Positions 7,597 through 17,843 of a stretch of 64,000 nucleotides of DNA are shown here, piece after piece (positions within the stretch are counted from its first letter, which is position 1; each line of letters begins with the position of its first letter). The DNA lies in the NCBI RefSeq assembly GCF_022524485.1, contig NZ_JAKXMK010000031.1:96647-160646 (forward strand), given 5' to 3'. The DNA is from Pseudonocardia alaniniphila (GTDB taxonomy: Bacteria; Actinomycetota; Actinomycetes; Mycobacteriales; Pseudonocardiaceae). The translations under genes and the position numbers were made by a program. The notes under the pieces were generated by a model. That model made no database searches and was not told the origin of the DNA. It saw only the letters and a list, made by a program, of their open reading frames with translations.

Positions 7597-8997
7597 ATGT
7601 CCCTCCCACAGCCCGCGGACCTCGTCGTCCACGGCGGCACCGTCGTCAACGCCGGCGGCAGCGGCCCCGCCACCGTCGTCGTGACGGGCGGCCGGATCGT
7701 CGCGGTGCAGGACCCGACGCTGCCGCTCCCGCCGCACGAGCGGGCGATCGACGCCACGGGCAAGCTCGTCATCCCCGGCGGGGTCGACCCGCACTGTCAC
7801 ATCGGGCAGCGGCTCGGCGCGTACACGCAGCTCGACGACTACGCAGGCGCGAGTATCGCGGCGCTGTGGGGCGGCACCACCACGGTCGTCGACTTCGCGA
7901 TACCGGAGCCCGGCCAGAGCCCGCTCGACGCCGTGCAGGAACGCCGGGACCTCGCCACCGTCTCCCGGTGCGACACCGCGCTGCACGGGTGCGTGATCTC
8001 CTGGGACGACACCACGGCGAAGCAGATCGCGGCCATGGCCGACGGTGGCGTCCGGACGATCAAGATGTTCACGACGTACAAGGACGTCGTCATGGCGGGA
8101 CCGGACACCGTGCTCGAAGTGCTGCGCACGCTGCACGCTCAGGGCGGCATCGCCTACGTGCACGCCGAAGCCGACCACGTGATCGAGGACGCGCAGGGGC
8201 TCGCCGCCGCGGCCCACCGTGCTGACGCCGGGCATCACGCGCTCACCCGTCCCGAGCTGGCCGAGGCTGCAGCTGTGGCCCAGGTGCTCGCCACCGCCGA
8301 GCACGTGGGGGCACCCGTGTACTTCGTGCACCAGACCACCGCTGAGGCGGTCGATCTGGTCCGTGCCGCGCGTCGCCGCGGCGTGCGCGCCTACACCGAG
8401 ACCTGCCCGCACTACCTCGCCCTCGACGAGAGCACCTACGCAGGCGAGCACCCGGAGCGCTTCGTGTGCTGTCCGCCGCTGCGCGCGGCCGAGTCGGTGG
8501 CCGCGTTGCGCGCCCGCGCCGTCGTCGGGGATGTCGACACGCTGGGTTCCGACCACTGCTGCTACTCCACGCCGCAGAAGTCGGAGCACCGCGACGACGT
8601 CCGTGTCATGCCCAACGGCCTGCCCGGGGTGGAGACGCGGCTGCCGGTGGCTTTCACCCGGCTCGTGGCCGAGGACGGGATGCCCGTCGAGCGCTTCGTG
8701 GCGATGTTCGCCACCAATCCCGCGCGCCTCAACGGCCTGACGAGCAAGGGCATGGTCGGAGTGGGAGCCGACGCCGACATCGTCGTGCTCGACCCGGTGG
8801 CGCGGCGCACCGCGGCCGCTGCCGACCTGCACATGCAGAGCGACTACACCCCTTACGAGGGCCACCAGCTGACCGGCTGGGCGGAGACGGTGATCAGCGG
8901 CGGCCGCGTCGTGCTCGACGCCGACGGCTTCCATGACCCCGGGCCTATCGGCACGGCGCTGCAGGCCGCCCCGATCCCGGGCCACCTCCTCACGTGA
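7597..8997 (+). CDS. Dihydropyrimidinase / hydantoinase family amidohydrolase
   Basis: A 466-residue cytoplasmic cyclic-amidohydrolase. The metal centre is complete: DPHCH (His66, His68), the carboxylated-lysine motif TIKMFTTYKD (Lys156), YVHAEADH (His189), FVHQTT (His245) and LGSDH (Asp319). ETCPHYLALDE around residue 270 is also typical. These enzymes open dihydropyrimidine or hydantoin rings, giving N-carbamoyl amino acids. No carbamoylase is adjacent, so the true substrate may be another cyclic imide or amide. GGAG precedes the ATG. It lies between the FadR-type regulator and a transporter; its stop overlaps an in-frame GTG of the transporter frame, which suggests one transcript. Confidence 0.9.
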   Translation: MSLPQPADLVVHGGTVVNAGGSGPATVVVTGGRIVAVQDPTLPLPPHERAIDATGKLVIPGGVDPHCHIGQRLGAYTQLDDYAGASIAALWGGTTTVVDFAIPEPGQSPLDAVQERRDLATVSRCDTALHGCVISWDDTTAKQIAAMADGGVRTIKMFTTYKDVVMAGPDTVLEVLRTLHAQGGIAYVHAEADHVIEDAQGLAAAAHRADAGHHALTRPELAEAAAVAQVLATAEHVGAPVYFVHQTTAEAVDLVRAARRRGVRAYTETCPHYLALDESTYAGEHPERFVCCPPLRAAESVAALRARAVVGDVDTLGSDHCCYSTPQKSEHRDDVRVMPNGLPGVETRLPVAFTRLVAEDGMPVERFVAMFATNPARLNGLTSKGMVGVGADADIVVLDPVARRTAAAADLHMQSDYTPYEGHQLTGWAETVISGGRVVLDADGFHDPGPIGTALQAAPIPGHLLT

Positions 8998-9038
8998 GCC
9001 CCACCCCGACCGAAGGACCCACCGAACGGAGCGCAGCC

Positions 9039-10526
9039 ATGCCCACATCGGCTTCCTCGCCGGGCACAGGTCCCACGAGCGCCGCGACGGAGCAGCTCAG
9101 GGACCGGGCGCAGCGCCAGCTCGGCGCGGCGCTGGACCGCATCCCGTTCCGCCGGGCGCACGTGCTGATCCTGGTGCTCGTGGCGTTCGGCGCGCTGTTC
9201 GACGCGATCGAGCAGTACAACGTCGGGCTCGCCGCCCCGCTCATCGCCGCGCAGTGGGAGCTGTCGAACACCGAGGTCGGGCTCCTGACGACGCTGACGT
9301 TCGCGGGCATGGCGATCGGCTCGCTGATCGCGGGCATCACCGGCGACCGGTACGGCCGCCGCGTCACCTACATGTACAACCTCGTCCTCTACACGGTGGG
9401 CGCGCTGCTTGCCGCGTTCGCGCCGGACATCGGCTGGCTGCTCGTCGCGCGCTTCATCGTCGGAATCGGGCTGGGCGGTGAGCTGAACACAGGTCTCACG
9501 CTGGTGGCCGAGCTGATGCCAACGAAGTACCGGGGGGCCGCCGTCGCCACCGTGAACATCGCAGCCGGCGGACTGGGGATCTTCGTCTCCTCGGCGCTGG
9601 CCGCGTTCGTGCTCGGCCCGCTCGAGACCACTCTCGGTGGCCCGGAGGTGGCGTGGCGCTGGCTGCTCGGGTTGCTGGCACTGCCCGCGCTGCTCGTGTT
9701 CGTCTATCGGTGGTTCCTGCCGGAGTCACCGCGATACCTGCTGGTGGAGGGGCAGGTGGCGGCGGCCAACGAGGTGCTCTCCCGGCTCGCCGCCAACCGC
9801 CTCCGCCCGCTGCGGAATACGCAGCCCACCGCGTACGTCGACGCCGCCGAGGGCGAACGGCTGCCGCGGCAGCGGGTCCGGCTCGCGGAGATCTTCTCCG
9901 GCGCGCTCGCCAGGAACACCCTCGTGATCTGGGTGGTCTCGGCAATGACGTTCGGCGCGCAGGTGACGATCACCGTGTTCATGCCGACCGTCCTCGTGGC
10001 CCGCGGAATCGACGTGTCGACCTCGCTGGCCTACACCACGATCATCAACATCGGCGGATTGATCGGAGCCGTGCTTGCGAGCGTGTTCGGCTACCGGCTC
10101 AAGCGGCGGATGGTGCTCGGGTACGGGGCGGTGGTGGCCGTCGTCGTCGCGATCGCCTTCGGTACGTCGGCGAGCCTCGCGATGATCCTGGTGCTCGGCG
10201 GGCTGCTGCAGCTCATGTTCATTCTGCTCAACACCACCGCCTGGGTGTGGGCACCGGAGCTGTACCCGACGACGGTGCGGGCGTTCGGCACCGGTGCATC
10301 GGTGACGGTTGCGCTCGTCTCCGCATCGCTCGTTCCGCTGCTGGCCGGGGTGATATTCGACGCCGCCGGTGCGGTCGGCATCTTCGTCATGGTCGGCGTG
10401 ATGTATGTGATCATGGCGACGGCCGTGCGGTTCGGGGCGGAGACCCAGGGCGTGGCCCTCGAAGACATCGGTGAGGAGGCGCGGCGTAACCGCGGCGGAT
10501 CCTCGGCTGATGCGGAGTCGCGATGA
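9039..10526 (+). CDS. MFS transporter, sugar/aromatic-acid porter type
   Basis: A 12-helix carrier of about 495 residues. Signatures seen are DAIEQYNVGLAAPL in helix 1, GDRYGRR between helices 2 and 3, RFIVGIGLGGEL in helix 4, and PESPRYLL after helix 6, which is the sugar-porter PESPRxL motif. The ATG at 9039 has CGGAG eight bases upstream; a GTG at 8994 overlaps the hydantoinase stop and would add 15 residues without a good ribosome site. The position suggests proton-driven uptake of the cyclic amide hydrolysed by the upstream enzyme. Confidence 0.85.
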   Translation: MPTSASSPGTGPTSAATEQLRDRAQRQLGAALDRIPFRRAHVLILVLVAFGALFDAIEQYNVGLAAPLIAAQWELSNTEVGLLTTLTFAGMAIGSLIAGITGDRYGRRVTYMYNLVLYTVGALLAAFAPDIGWLLVARFIVGIGLGGELNTGLTLVAELMPTKYRGAAVATVNIAAGGLGIFVSSALAAFVLGPLETTLGGPEVAWRWLLGLLALPALLVFVYRWFLPESPRYLLVEGQVAAANEVLSRLAANRLRPLRNTQPTAYVDAAEGERLPRQRVRLAEIFSGALARNTLVIWVVSAMTFGAQVTITVFMPTVLVARGIDVSTSLAYTTIINIGGLIGAVLASVFGYRLKRRMVLGYGAVVAVVVAIAFGTSASLAMILVLGGLLQLMFILLNTTAWVWAPELYPTTVRAFGTGASVTVALVSASLVPLLAGVIFDAAGAVGIFVMVGVMYVIMATAVRFGAETQGVALEDIGEEARRNRGGSSADAESR

Positions 10527-10601
10527 GAATCAAGGGCCAGCCCCGCGCGGGTCTGACGGAAGGAGAGGTGTCGGTCGCCTCCGGAGAGAGCCGACCGTCG
10601 A

Positions 10602-10814
10602 CTAGCTGTGTGCCTTGGCGGCGTCGATCCAGCCCTGACAGGTCTGCTCGGAAATGCCGATCACCTTGCCGTGTCGGGTCTCGATCATTTCCTTCAGGTG
10701 GGAGGCCTTTCGGTGCTGCAGTTCTTTGATCGAGTCGACGCCGATGTCCTTGAGCATCGCAGCGTGTTTCGGCCCGATACCCTTGATGTCGGCCAGGTCG
10801 TTCACAACAGCCAT
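10602..10814 (-). CDS. Small helix-hairpin-helix protein (DUF4332-like)
   Basis: A 70-residue protein whose LADIKGIGPKHAAMLKDIGV is a canonical helix-hairpin-helix (GxGPxxA) element, followed by SIKELQHRKASHLKEMIE, a second such unit as in DUF4332 proteins. These motifs bind DNA backbone or mediate protein contacts. GGAGGA lies seven bases before the ATG at 10814, so the longer frame starting at 10883 is not used. It converges on the hydantoin transporter and is probably monocistronic. The specific role is unknown. Confidence 0.75.
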   Translation of the reverse strand: MAVVNDLADIKGIGPKHAAMLKDIGVDSIKELQHRKASHLKEMIETRHGKVIGISEQTCQGWIDAAKAHS

Positions 10815-11108
10815 GACGGGTTTCCTCCGGTCTTTGTCGTGTGCGGAGACAGCATTATGCGCGCCTCCCTGGCGGCTCGCCACTGGTCCGGAGCGGCCGG
10901 AATGGCGATCAACTCATGCCACGTTGAATCGGTTCTGTTCATGTACCGTGATCCGCCCCAGCCCGATCATTTTCTGGTCGCGTCTTGATCGAGCACGGTC
11001 GTATTCCGGTATGAATTCATTCGTACCATGGGTGGTGCAGCGGGCACGACGGAATCACCCGATAGCGATCTGAATGGTCCTGTGCCGCGTCCTGCATGGA
11101 GCGGCTGG

Positions 11109-13890
11109 TCAGGGCACTCCGATCGGCGGCAGGCCGAGATCCTGCCGGATCGAGACCACCCGCCGCAGCGCATCGTCGGCCTCGACCCGCTGGCTCAACG
11201 CCAGGTGGCTGCCTCTGAGCCGGATCAGCGTCTCGACCTCGTTGTCGTGGGCCCGGAACCCACGGTAGATCTCCGCCGCACGCCGGTAGCTGTCCAGCGC
11301 TTCGTCGAACCGTTCGAGCTGGTGGTAGGCCATCCCGAGGCTCTCCCACGCGTTCGCCTGGCCGAAGCGCTCGCCCGATGATCGAAGCAGTTCGAGCGCA
11401 TCCCGGCACAGTCCGACGGCGTTGTCGAACTTGCCGAGGAGCACGAGGTACCAGCCCATGGCGTTCGTCGTGGCGGCCTCGCCGGGGGCGCAGGTGATCG
11501 AGCGGAACAGGTGGCGTGCGCGGGCGGCGTGCGCCAGCGCGGTTTCGGGTTCGTCCTGCAGATCCGACAGCCAGGCGTACTGGCGCAACGTGTAGGCCGT
11601 GGCGCACACGTCGCCGAGCTCCTCGAACAGCGAGAGTGCCCGGTCCAGCCGGGCCTGAGCTGTGTCGTAGCGGCCGAGTCGGGTGTCGGCTCTGGCCAGG
11701 CCGCGGAGTGCGTAGGCCAGACCCGTCGTGTCGGAGATTTCAGCTGCTGAGCGTGCTGCGAGTCGGTGGGCGGCGGCCAGTTCGTGCCAGTGACCTTGCC
11801 GGTCGTGGCAGTTGCGCAGGGCCCATGCGAAGCGCCATGTGTGGGCGTGCAGGCCGTGCGCGGCCATTCGCTCCAGCAGCGGCAGTGTCGTGGTGCGTTC
11901 GGTGTCGAACCAGCGGATGGCCCCTTCCACGTCGGCCAGGGCCTCGGGTGTGACGTGGCGTTCCGGGTCGAGGGGCGGGGGTTCGTCCTGGTGGGCGGAG
12001 ACGAGCCGGGCGCAGCGGTCGGCCGTCTGTAGATAGTGGGTGGCCAACCGGGAACGCCTCGTCGCGCTCCGCGCGGGGCTCGGTCTCGGCGATCCGCTCA
12101 TCGGCGTAGGCCCGGAGCAGGTCGTGGCGGGAGAACCGTCCCGGCGAGGTCTGTGTGACGAGCTGCGCGTCGGCGAGTTCGCGCAGCAAGGTGCCGGCCA
12201 CGTGGACGGGCACTGCGGCGGCGCTGGCGGCAGCGCTTGCGGTGGTCTCCGAACCAGGATGCGGCGCGAGCAGGCGGAACAGCCGTGCGGCGCCCGGGGA
12301 GAGCAACGCGTAGGAGGACGCCAGCACTGCGCGGATGTCGGGGGTGTAGTCCCGCCCGGCGAACGCGTCGAGGGTGTGGTGGGTACCGAAGAGCTGCGTT
12401 ACGGCGTCGGCGAGGGAAAACGTCGAGGGCCGTGCGGTGATCCGGGCGGAGACGATCGACAGCGCCAACGGGAGGCGGGCGCAGTGGTCGATCAGGGCGT
12501 TGATGGCGTCGGGTTCGGCGTCGACGCGTTCGGTGCCGAGTCTGCGGGCGAGGAGTTCTCGGGCTGTGTGGTGGTCGAGGAGGTCGAGGGTGATGGTGCG
12601 GGCGCCGGTGGATGCGACCAGTCCGTCGAGGGTGGCGCGGCTGGCGATGAGGACGAGGGAGCGGGACCGGCCGGGCAACAGGGGCAGCACTTGGGCGGAG
12701 TCGCGGGCGTTGTCGAGCACGATCAGGCACCGTCGGTCGAGCAGCAGGCTGCGGTAGAGGGCGGACTGGGCGTCCGCGGTCGGGGGGATCCGTTGCGGGT
12801 GGACCCCCAAGGCGTGCAGGAAACCCAGGATCGTTTCCTGAGGGCCGACCTGGACGCCTGCGCCTTCGAATCCGCGAAGGTTCACATACAGCTGGCCGTC
12901 GGGGAACCGATCGGTGACCTCGTGTGCCCAGTGCAGCGCGAACGCTGTCTTGCCGACCCCGGCCATCCCTCCGACCACGATCACCGTGGTTCGTCCCGGT
13001 GCGGCCCCGTGGGTGGGCAGCGTCGCCCGGGCCGCGGCGAGCGCCGTCTCACGTCCGACGAAAACGGGCAGGTCCGCGGGTAGTTGCGCCGGGTGCGCGG
13101 CCGGCGCGAGCACCTGATCCGGAGCACACAGGTCGGGGTCGGAGCGCAGCATGCGTTGGTGCAGCCGGCGTAGCCGTGGGCCGGGGTCGGCGCCCAGTTC
13201 CTCGCGCAGCACCCGCCGCGCGTTCTCGAAGGCCAGGAACGCCTCCGCCTGCCGGTCGCAACGGTAAAGCGCGAGGATGAGCAACTCGTGCAACGGCTCA
13301 CGCAGCGGCTCACAGACCACAGCTGCCTGGAGTTGATCGACGATCCGTGCCTGCTCTCCGTGCTCGAGTTCGAGGCGACACATGCTCTCCAGCGCGGCCC
13401 ACCGCAGCCGGTGCAGGCGCGCGCGCTCGACCTGCACGAAGGCTCCCGGGAGCCCGGCCAGCGGGGTGCCCTGGTGCAGCGACAGGGCCGTCCGCAGATG
13501 CTCGACCGCGTCTCGTCCCCGGCCCCTTCCCACTGCGAGGTCGGCCAGGGTGACCTGCTCGCAGAACCGGCCCACGTCCACAGCGAGCCGATCCACCTCG
13601 ATGCGGTAGCCACCGCCATCGGCAGCGATGACGCGGTCGCGCTCATCGGTGGCGAGGAGTCGGCGTATGCGGTGGAAATAGGTGCGAATCGTCGCGCTCG
13701 GCTGTGCCGGCAGGGTTTCTCCCCAGAGCGCGTCGGCGATCTCGTCCATCGTCATCGGCGTGCCGTTCCGCAGCAACAACAACGCCAATGTGGCGCGTTG
13801 TTGAGGAGTGCCCAACGGAAGCTCGGCACCGCCCCGCCAGGCCCGCACCGGCCCGATCAGGGCGAACCCGAGCTCATGCTCCACAGGCAT
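11109..13890 (-). pseudogene. SARP/AfsR-type regulator (BTAD, NB-ARC ATPase, TPR) with frameshift
   Basis: The gene encodes an OmpR-type winged helix (GPVRAWRGGAELPLGTPQQ), a bacterial transcriptional activation domain ending near ENARRVLREELGADPGP, an NB-ARC ATPase with Walker A GGMAGVGKTA and Walker B CLIVLDNA, then TPR repeats. After ADERIAETEPRAERDEAF the first frame loses similarity, and the second frame (open 12101-11109) continues exactly with RLATHYLQTADRCARL and TPR units to LGLPPIGVP. Removing one G from the GGG at 12050-12052 rejoins them. The ATG at 13890 has GAGGAG upstream; a GTG at 13911 is the alternative. It could be a true pseudogene or an assembly error. Family members activate secondary-metabolism or stress genes. 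No cluster of that kind is adjacent. Confidence 0.85.
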
Positions 13891-14402
13891 GTTCTCCTCT
13901 GCGTCCGTCACGATGGTGACTGGCCATCACTTTTGCTCTCTATGTCGTGCGTTGACGACAAGGAAAGGCCGTCGGTGTCGCCGACTCGAAATTGTAAGGG
14001 CGGCCCGAGCGTGGTCGTGCAACGTGCCTAGCTGCCGGGAGTGCGCTGCCTGCACCGTCAACAAATCGTCTCGCCCGCGTCTACACCGAACGTGCCAGTG
14101 TGGTGATGTGCAACCGCGCCGCGCGGCCATTGACCACCACTTCCACCGGGCTTTCGTCGGGTCGGTCCACGAAGGGAGGTTTATCCTCCATCTGGCACAG
14201 CCTTCTGGACATCGGGTCCTTCCGTCGCAGGAGTGACCTGGCCGAGGGTGTCACGTTGTTCGCTGCTGGGATCGATCCAACCGATGCCGGATACGACTTC
14301 ACCCCGCTGAAGGAGATGCTTGCCTCGCGAGGCGGCCGGGGATGACGAATTTCCGCGGCCTGAGCATGGCGACCGAGAGGCCGACCTTCGAAGGAGCACC
14401 TG
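13891..14402. other. Intergenic region without a confident gene
   Basis: This 512-base gap separates the divergent SARP and flavin-monooxygenase genes and presumably holds both promoters. A short minus-strand frame (about 14220-14085, containing VEVVVNGRAARLHITT) and a plus-strand frame ending at 14345 are open but lack clear ribosome sites and recognisable families. AAGGAG just before 14403 belongs to the next gene. Confidence 0.5.
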
Positions 14403-15635
14403 ATGACGGCACAGGACGCGAGCACGCGCAGCATCGATCCGCCGGAGCCGGACCTCGGTCCGGGCGAGATGATCGCCAGGGCGGCGGCGCTGCGTGGCAA
14501 GCTCCGGGAGCGTCAGGACGAGTGCGAGGCGCTCGGACGTCTGCCCGACGCGACGTTGCGGGACTACATCGACGCCGGCCTCTACCGGATCATGCAGCCG
14601 CGGCGGTTCGGCGGCTACGAGTTCGATCTCGACACCTTCCTGCGCGTCACGGTCGAGCTGTCGCGTGGCTGCCCCTCGAGCGGCTGGGTCTTCGGGCTCA
14701 TGGCGACGCACAACGTCATCGCCGGTCTCTTCGAGGAGCAGGCCCAGGTCGAGCTGTTCGAGGACGGTGACTTCCGCTGCCCGCTTTCCGCGATCCCCGC
14801 GCCCGCACTGAGGGTCGATGGTGGTTACCGGATCACCGGCTGGTGGGACTACGCGTCCGGCTGCGACGTGTCGACGCACTTCATCGGTGCCACCGCTGTG
14901 ATCGCCGAGTCCGGCGGTGAGCCCGTCGACACGCGCTTCGTCGCGATGCGCCGCGACCAGTTCCGGATCGTCGACAACTGGGACACGCTGGGCATGCGCG
15001 GCACGGGCTCGCGGCGGGTCGTGGTCGAGGATCTCTTCGTCCCCGAGCACCACACCGTGCCGTCGCCGAACCCCGCGCGCACCGTCGTGGAGTTCCCGGG
15101 GCGCGGCCTGCACCCGAGCGCGACGTTCTACGGGTCGATCGGGTCCCTGCTCATCTCCGAACCGACTGCGGTGTGCGTCGGCATCGCGCAGGCGGCCGTC
15201 GACGAGTACATCGAGAACCTCACGACGAAGCACCAGTGGGGTCCGATGTCGCCGCGGCGCTCCGACCTGCCCGTCTTCCACGGGTTGCTCGGCGAGGCCA
15301 CGGCGTACGTCGACACCGCGGAGGCGACGCTCCACCAGGTCGCGCAGATCTGGACGGGGCGGGCGCGGCGCGCGATGGAGACCGGCGAGCCCGTGAGCGA
15401 CGAGGATGACCGTCGCCTCATCCTCATCGAGCAGCAGATCGTCCAGCTCGCGTCGAGGGCGGTCGAGACGATCTTCCGCACGAGCGGGTCGAGCGCCGCG
15501 AACAAGGGCAGGCGGATCGAGCGCTACTTCCGTGACCTGAACATGGTGCGCACGCACGTCACGCTCCAGTTCGAGCGCACGTGGGAGAACGTCGGCCGAA
15601 TGCGGCTCGGGCTCGAGCCGGAGATGCCGTTCTAG
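14403..15635 (+). CDS. Acyl-CoA-dehydrogenase-fold flavin-dependent monooxygenase (HsaA/HpaB-like oxygenase)
   Basis: A 410-residue protein with the acyl-CoA dehydrogenase fold. The helical N-terminus has LPDATLRDYIDAGLYRIMQPRRFGGYE, the middle beta domain has GYRITGWWDYASGCDVSTHF, and the C-terminal four-helix bundle includes FRTSGSSAANKGRRIERYFRD. GWWDYASG and the final RDLNMVRTH are typical of group D two-component monooxygenases, which use reduced flavin and O2 to hydroxylate aromatic rings. The catalytic glutamate position of true acyl-CoA dehydrogenases is not evident. No flavin reductase lies nearby. AAGGAG precedes the ATG. A cytochrome P450 follows 98 bases downstream. Confidence 0.82.
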   Translation: MTAQDASTRSIDPPEPDLGPGEMIARAAALRGKLRERQDECEALGRLPDATLRDYIDAGLYRIMQPRRFGGYEFDLDTFLRVTVELSRGCPSSGWVFGLMATHNVIAGLFEEQAQVELFEDGDFRCPLSAIPAPALRVDGGYRITGWWDYASGCDVSTHFIGATAVIAESGGEPVDTRFVAMRRDQFRIVDNWDTLGMRGTGSRRVVVEDLFVPEHHTVPSPNPARTVVEFPGRGLHPSATFYGSIGSLLISEPTAVCVGIAQAAVDEYIENLTTKHQWGPMSPRRSDLPVFHGLLGEATAYVDTAEATLHQVAQIWTGRARRAMETGEPVSDEDDRRLILIEQQIVQLASRAVETIFRTSGSSAANKGRRIERYFRDLNMVRTHVTLQFERTWENVGRMRLGLEPEMPF

Positions 15636-15703
15636 CAGCGGGCGCCCGGCCTGCCACTTTCCTGACGTCCTCGCGACGATCGGCGAGTGGTCCGTGCATT
15701 AAG

Positions 15704-15716
15704 TTAGCATCGCTAA
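15704..15716. promoter_or_regulatory. MarR/TetR-type operator TTAGCATCGCTAA before the P450 gene
   Basis: TTAGC-ATC-GCTAA is a perfect inverted repeat in an AT-rich patch (AAGTTAGCATCGCTAATTAT) that stands out from ~70% GC surroundings. It lies 17 bases before the P450 start codon, so a bound repressor would cover the promoter or ribosome site. No MarR gene is adjacent, so the regulator is elsewhere. Confidence 0.5.
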
Positions 15717-15733
15717 TTATTTTTGGAGTCCTG

Positions 15734-16969
15734 ATGACACCGACCTCGATCACCACCGGCCGCGACGGACAGGCGGCTGCCGAACCCGCCTACCCGATGG
15801 TCCGCACCTGCCCGTTCGACCCGCCTGCCGAGTTGGCACAGTTGCGAGCCGAGAATCCGGTCGGCCGGGTCCGGCTGTGGGACGGCAGCTCACCCTGGCT
15901 GATCACCCGCTACGAGGACGTCCGGCGCATCCTCTCCGACCCCCGCGTGAGCTCCGAAACCGACCGGCCGGGATATCCCATCCAGTCGGAGGCGATGCGC
16001 ATCGGGCGCGTGTTCACCCGCAGCTTCATCGGTATGGACGACCCGAAGCACGCCCGGTATCGCAAGATGATCACCAGCGACTTCACGGCGCGGAGCACCG
16101 AGGCGCTGCGCCCGGTCGTCGAGAAGCTCGTGAACGACCTGCTCGACGAGATGGAACACGGTCCGCGGCCGGTCGACCTCGTGAAGGCATTCGCGCTCCC
16201 GCTGCCGTCGATGGTCATCTGCCACATGCTCGGCGTGCCCTATCCGGACCACGCGTTCTTCCAGTCCTGCTCCCGTGCACTTCTCGACACCACAGCCGGC
16301 CCGGAAGCGGCCACGCGCGCCAACGAGGAGTTATGGGACTACCTGACGGACCTGCTGGCAGCGAAGGAGGCCGAACCGACCGACGACATCCTCGGCCGGC
16401 TCGCGCAGCGCTATATCCGGACCGGCCTGCTCAGCCGTGACGACGCCGTGTGCATGGCGACGCTGCTGCTCGTCGCAGGCCACGAGACCACGGCGAACAT
16501 GATCGCCTTGGGCACGCTCACGTTGTTGGAGCACCCCGAGCAGGCCGCCGAGGTGCGCGAAGGTGGCACCGCCGTGGTGAAGAGCGCCGTGGAGGAGTTG
16601 TTGCGGCTGTGGACGGTGTTGCACACCGGGCGGCGCCGGGTTGCCCTCGAGGACATCGAGATCGGTGGGGTGACGATCCGCGCGGGCGAGGGGATCATCG
16701 CGGCGAGCGAGTCGGCCAATCGGGATTCCGCGGTGTTCGCGTCTCCGGATGAGCTCGATATTCACCGCGGTTCGAACCACCACGTGGCGTTCGGGTTCGG
16801 TGTGCACCAGTGCCTCGGGCAGCCGCTGGCCCGGCTGGAACTGCAGATGGCCTATCCGGCGCTGCTGCGCCGGTTCCCCGGTCTGCATCTCGCGGTACCG
16901 CTGGAGGAGATTCGCTTTCGCGACAAGATGGTGGTCTACGGGGTGCAGGAGCTCCCGGTGAGCTGGTGA
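15734..16969 (+). CDS. Cytochrome P450
   Basis: A 411-residue soluble bacterial P450. The I-helix oxygen motif is VAGHETT, the K-helix ExxR is EELLR, and the haem loop is FGFGVHQCLG with Cys360 as thiolate ligand. The N-terminal region (CPFDPPAELAQLRAENPVGRVRL) resembles CYP105-like actinobacterial enzymes. The start at 15734 is fixed by GGAG six bases upstream. It would insert one oxygen atom into an organic substrate using electrons from a ferredoxin; no ferredoxin or reductase gene is adjacent. It may act with the preceding flavin monooxygenase, or be regulated separately through the TTAGC operator. Confidence 0.93.
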   Translation: MTPTSITTGRDGQAAAEPAYPMVRTCPFDPPAELAQLRAENPVGRVRLWDGSSPWLITRYEDVRRILSDPRVSSETDRPGYPIQSEAMRIGRVFTRSFIGMDDPKHARYRKMITSDFTARSTEALRPVVEKLVNDLLDEMEHGPRPVDLVKAFALPLPSMVICHMLGVPYPDHAFFQSCSRALLDTTAGPEAATRANEELWDYLTDLLAAKEAEPTDDILGRLAQRYIRTGLLSRDDAVCMATLLLVAGHETTANMIALGTLTLLEHPEQAAEVREGGTAVVKSAVEELLRLWTVLHTGRRRVALEDIEIGGVTIRAGEGIIAASESANRDSAVFASPDELDIHRGSNHHVAFGFGVHQCLGQPLARLELQMAYPALLRRFPGLHLAVPLEEIRFRDKMVVYGVQELPVSW

Positions 16970-17009
16970 CGGCATGAGTGGCGTGAAGATCTGCCCGGAG
17001 CTGTTCGGC

Positions 17010-17800
17010 TCAGCATGCCTTGCCGTCAGCCGGCGGCCTGCGCGCCGACGGTGAGCCATCCTCGGTGTGAGGGTGTTCGGGAGGCGGTGCCAGTGCATCA
17101 CGGAGAGCCGCCCGGGAAACGATTCCCAATTTGGGGTAGATCTGATAAGGGTGCGCGCCGACGGTGCGGTGGGAGAGGAAGAGACGCTCTCCGATCTGTT
17201 TGTTCGTCAGACCCGAACTGGCCAGCTCGGCGATCTCACGCTCTTTCGGCGTGAGGGCGGGAGGCTCCGACAGGGCCCGTCGCGGCTTGCTGATCCCGGT
17301 GGCCCGCAGTTCGCTGTAAGCCCGGTCGGACCAGGGTCGCGCGCCGAGCTGGTCGAAGATGTCGGCGGCAGCCGCGAGCTGAAGGCGCGCATCCGCCGTT
17401 GCCCGAATACGACGGAGCCGCTCGCCGTACGCGAGCCGGACCCGGGCGAAATCGAAGGGCCACCGGGGGATTGTGCGGGAGGGCGAGCGCGCCGTCGAAA
17501 CTGCTCCGGAACTCGTCATCGCCCGCGACCATCGCCGTGGCGCCGCCGGTCAGCAACGCCATCCGCGACGACAGCCCGGGGAGGTCGGTGTCGCGCATCG
17601 CCTTGGCGTGCGCCCCGGCCTCGGCTGGTCGGTCCGTCTTGAGGGCCGCTTCGACGAGATCGAAGCTCGTCCACATCGCCTGCGGAATGTGCGACGCGAT
17701 CACACCTGGCTCGTTGTAGACGCTCGCCTCGCGATAGGCGCGGTGGACGACTGGGACGAACCCGTCGACTCCGCGCAACCCCTCGCCCCGCCGCAGCGTC
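17010..17800 (-). pseudogene. LuxR-family (LAL-type) regulator relic, C-terminal part with frameshift
   Basis: The minus strand encodes the C-terminus of a large LuxR regulator. A helical repeat segment (DLVEAALKTDRPAEAGAHAKAM, then DGALALPHN) breaks off, and in another frame WPFDFARVRLAYGERLRR continues into a LuxR helix-turn-helix (LTPKEREIAELASSGLTNKQ, then LSHRTVGAH). The frames join if one C is removed from the CCCCC run (plus-strand GGGGG near 17466-17470). No N-terminal ATPase domain remains, because similarity ends near 17800 beside a second relic. The fragment is therefore truncated as well as frameshifted and unlikely to be functional. Confidence 0.7.
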
Positions 17801-17843
17801 AGTACGGCAGTGCGCGCCGACCCCGTGCTGCTCGACGAGGTGA

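Noticed and set aside
7324..9048. A long minus-strand frame opposite the hydantoinase gene
   Set aside because: Same shadow pattern; the plus strand carries all metal-binding motifs of a cyclic amidohydrolase.
14081..14345. Short frames between the SARP and flavin-monooxygenase genes, one containing VEVVVNGRAARLHITT, reminiscent of the start of a 2Fe-2S subunit
   Set aside because: The similarity covers only about 20 residues, there is no cysteine motif and no ribosome site, so I could not support a gene or relic.
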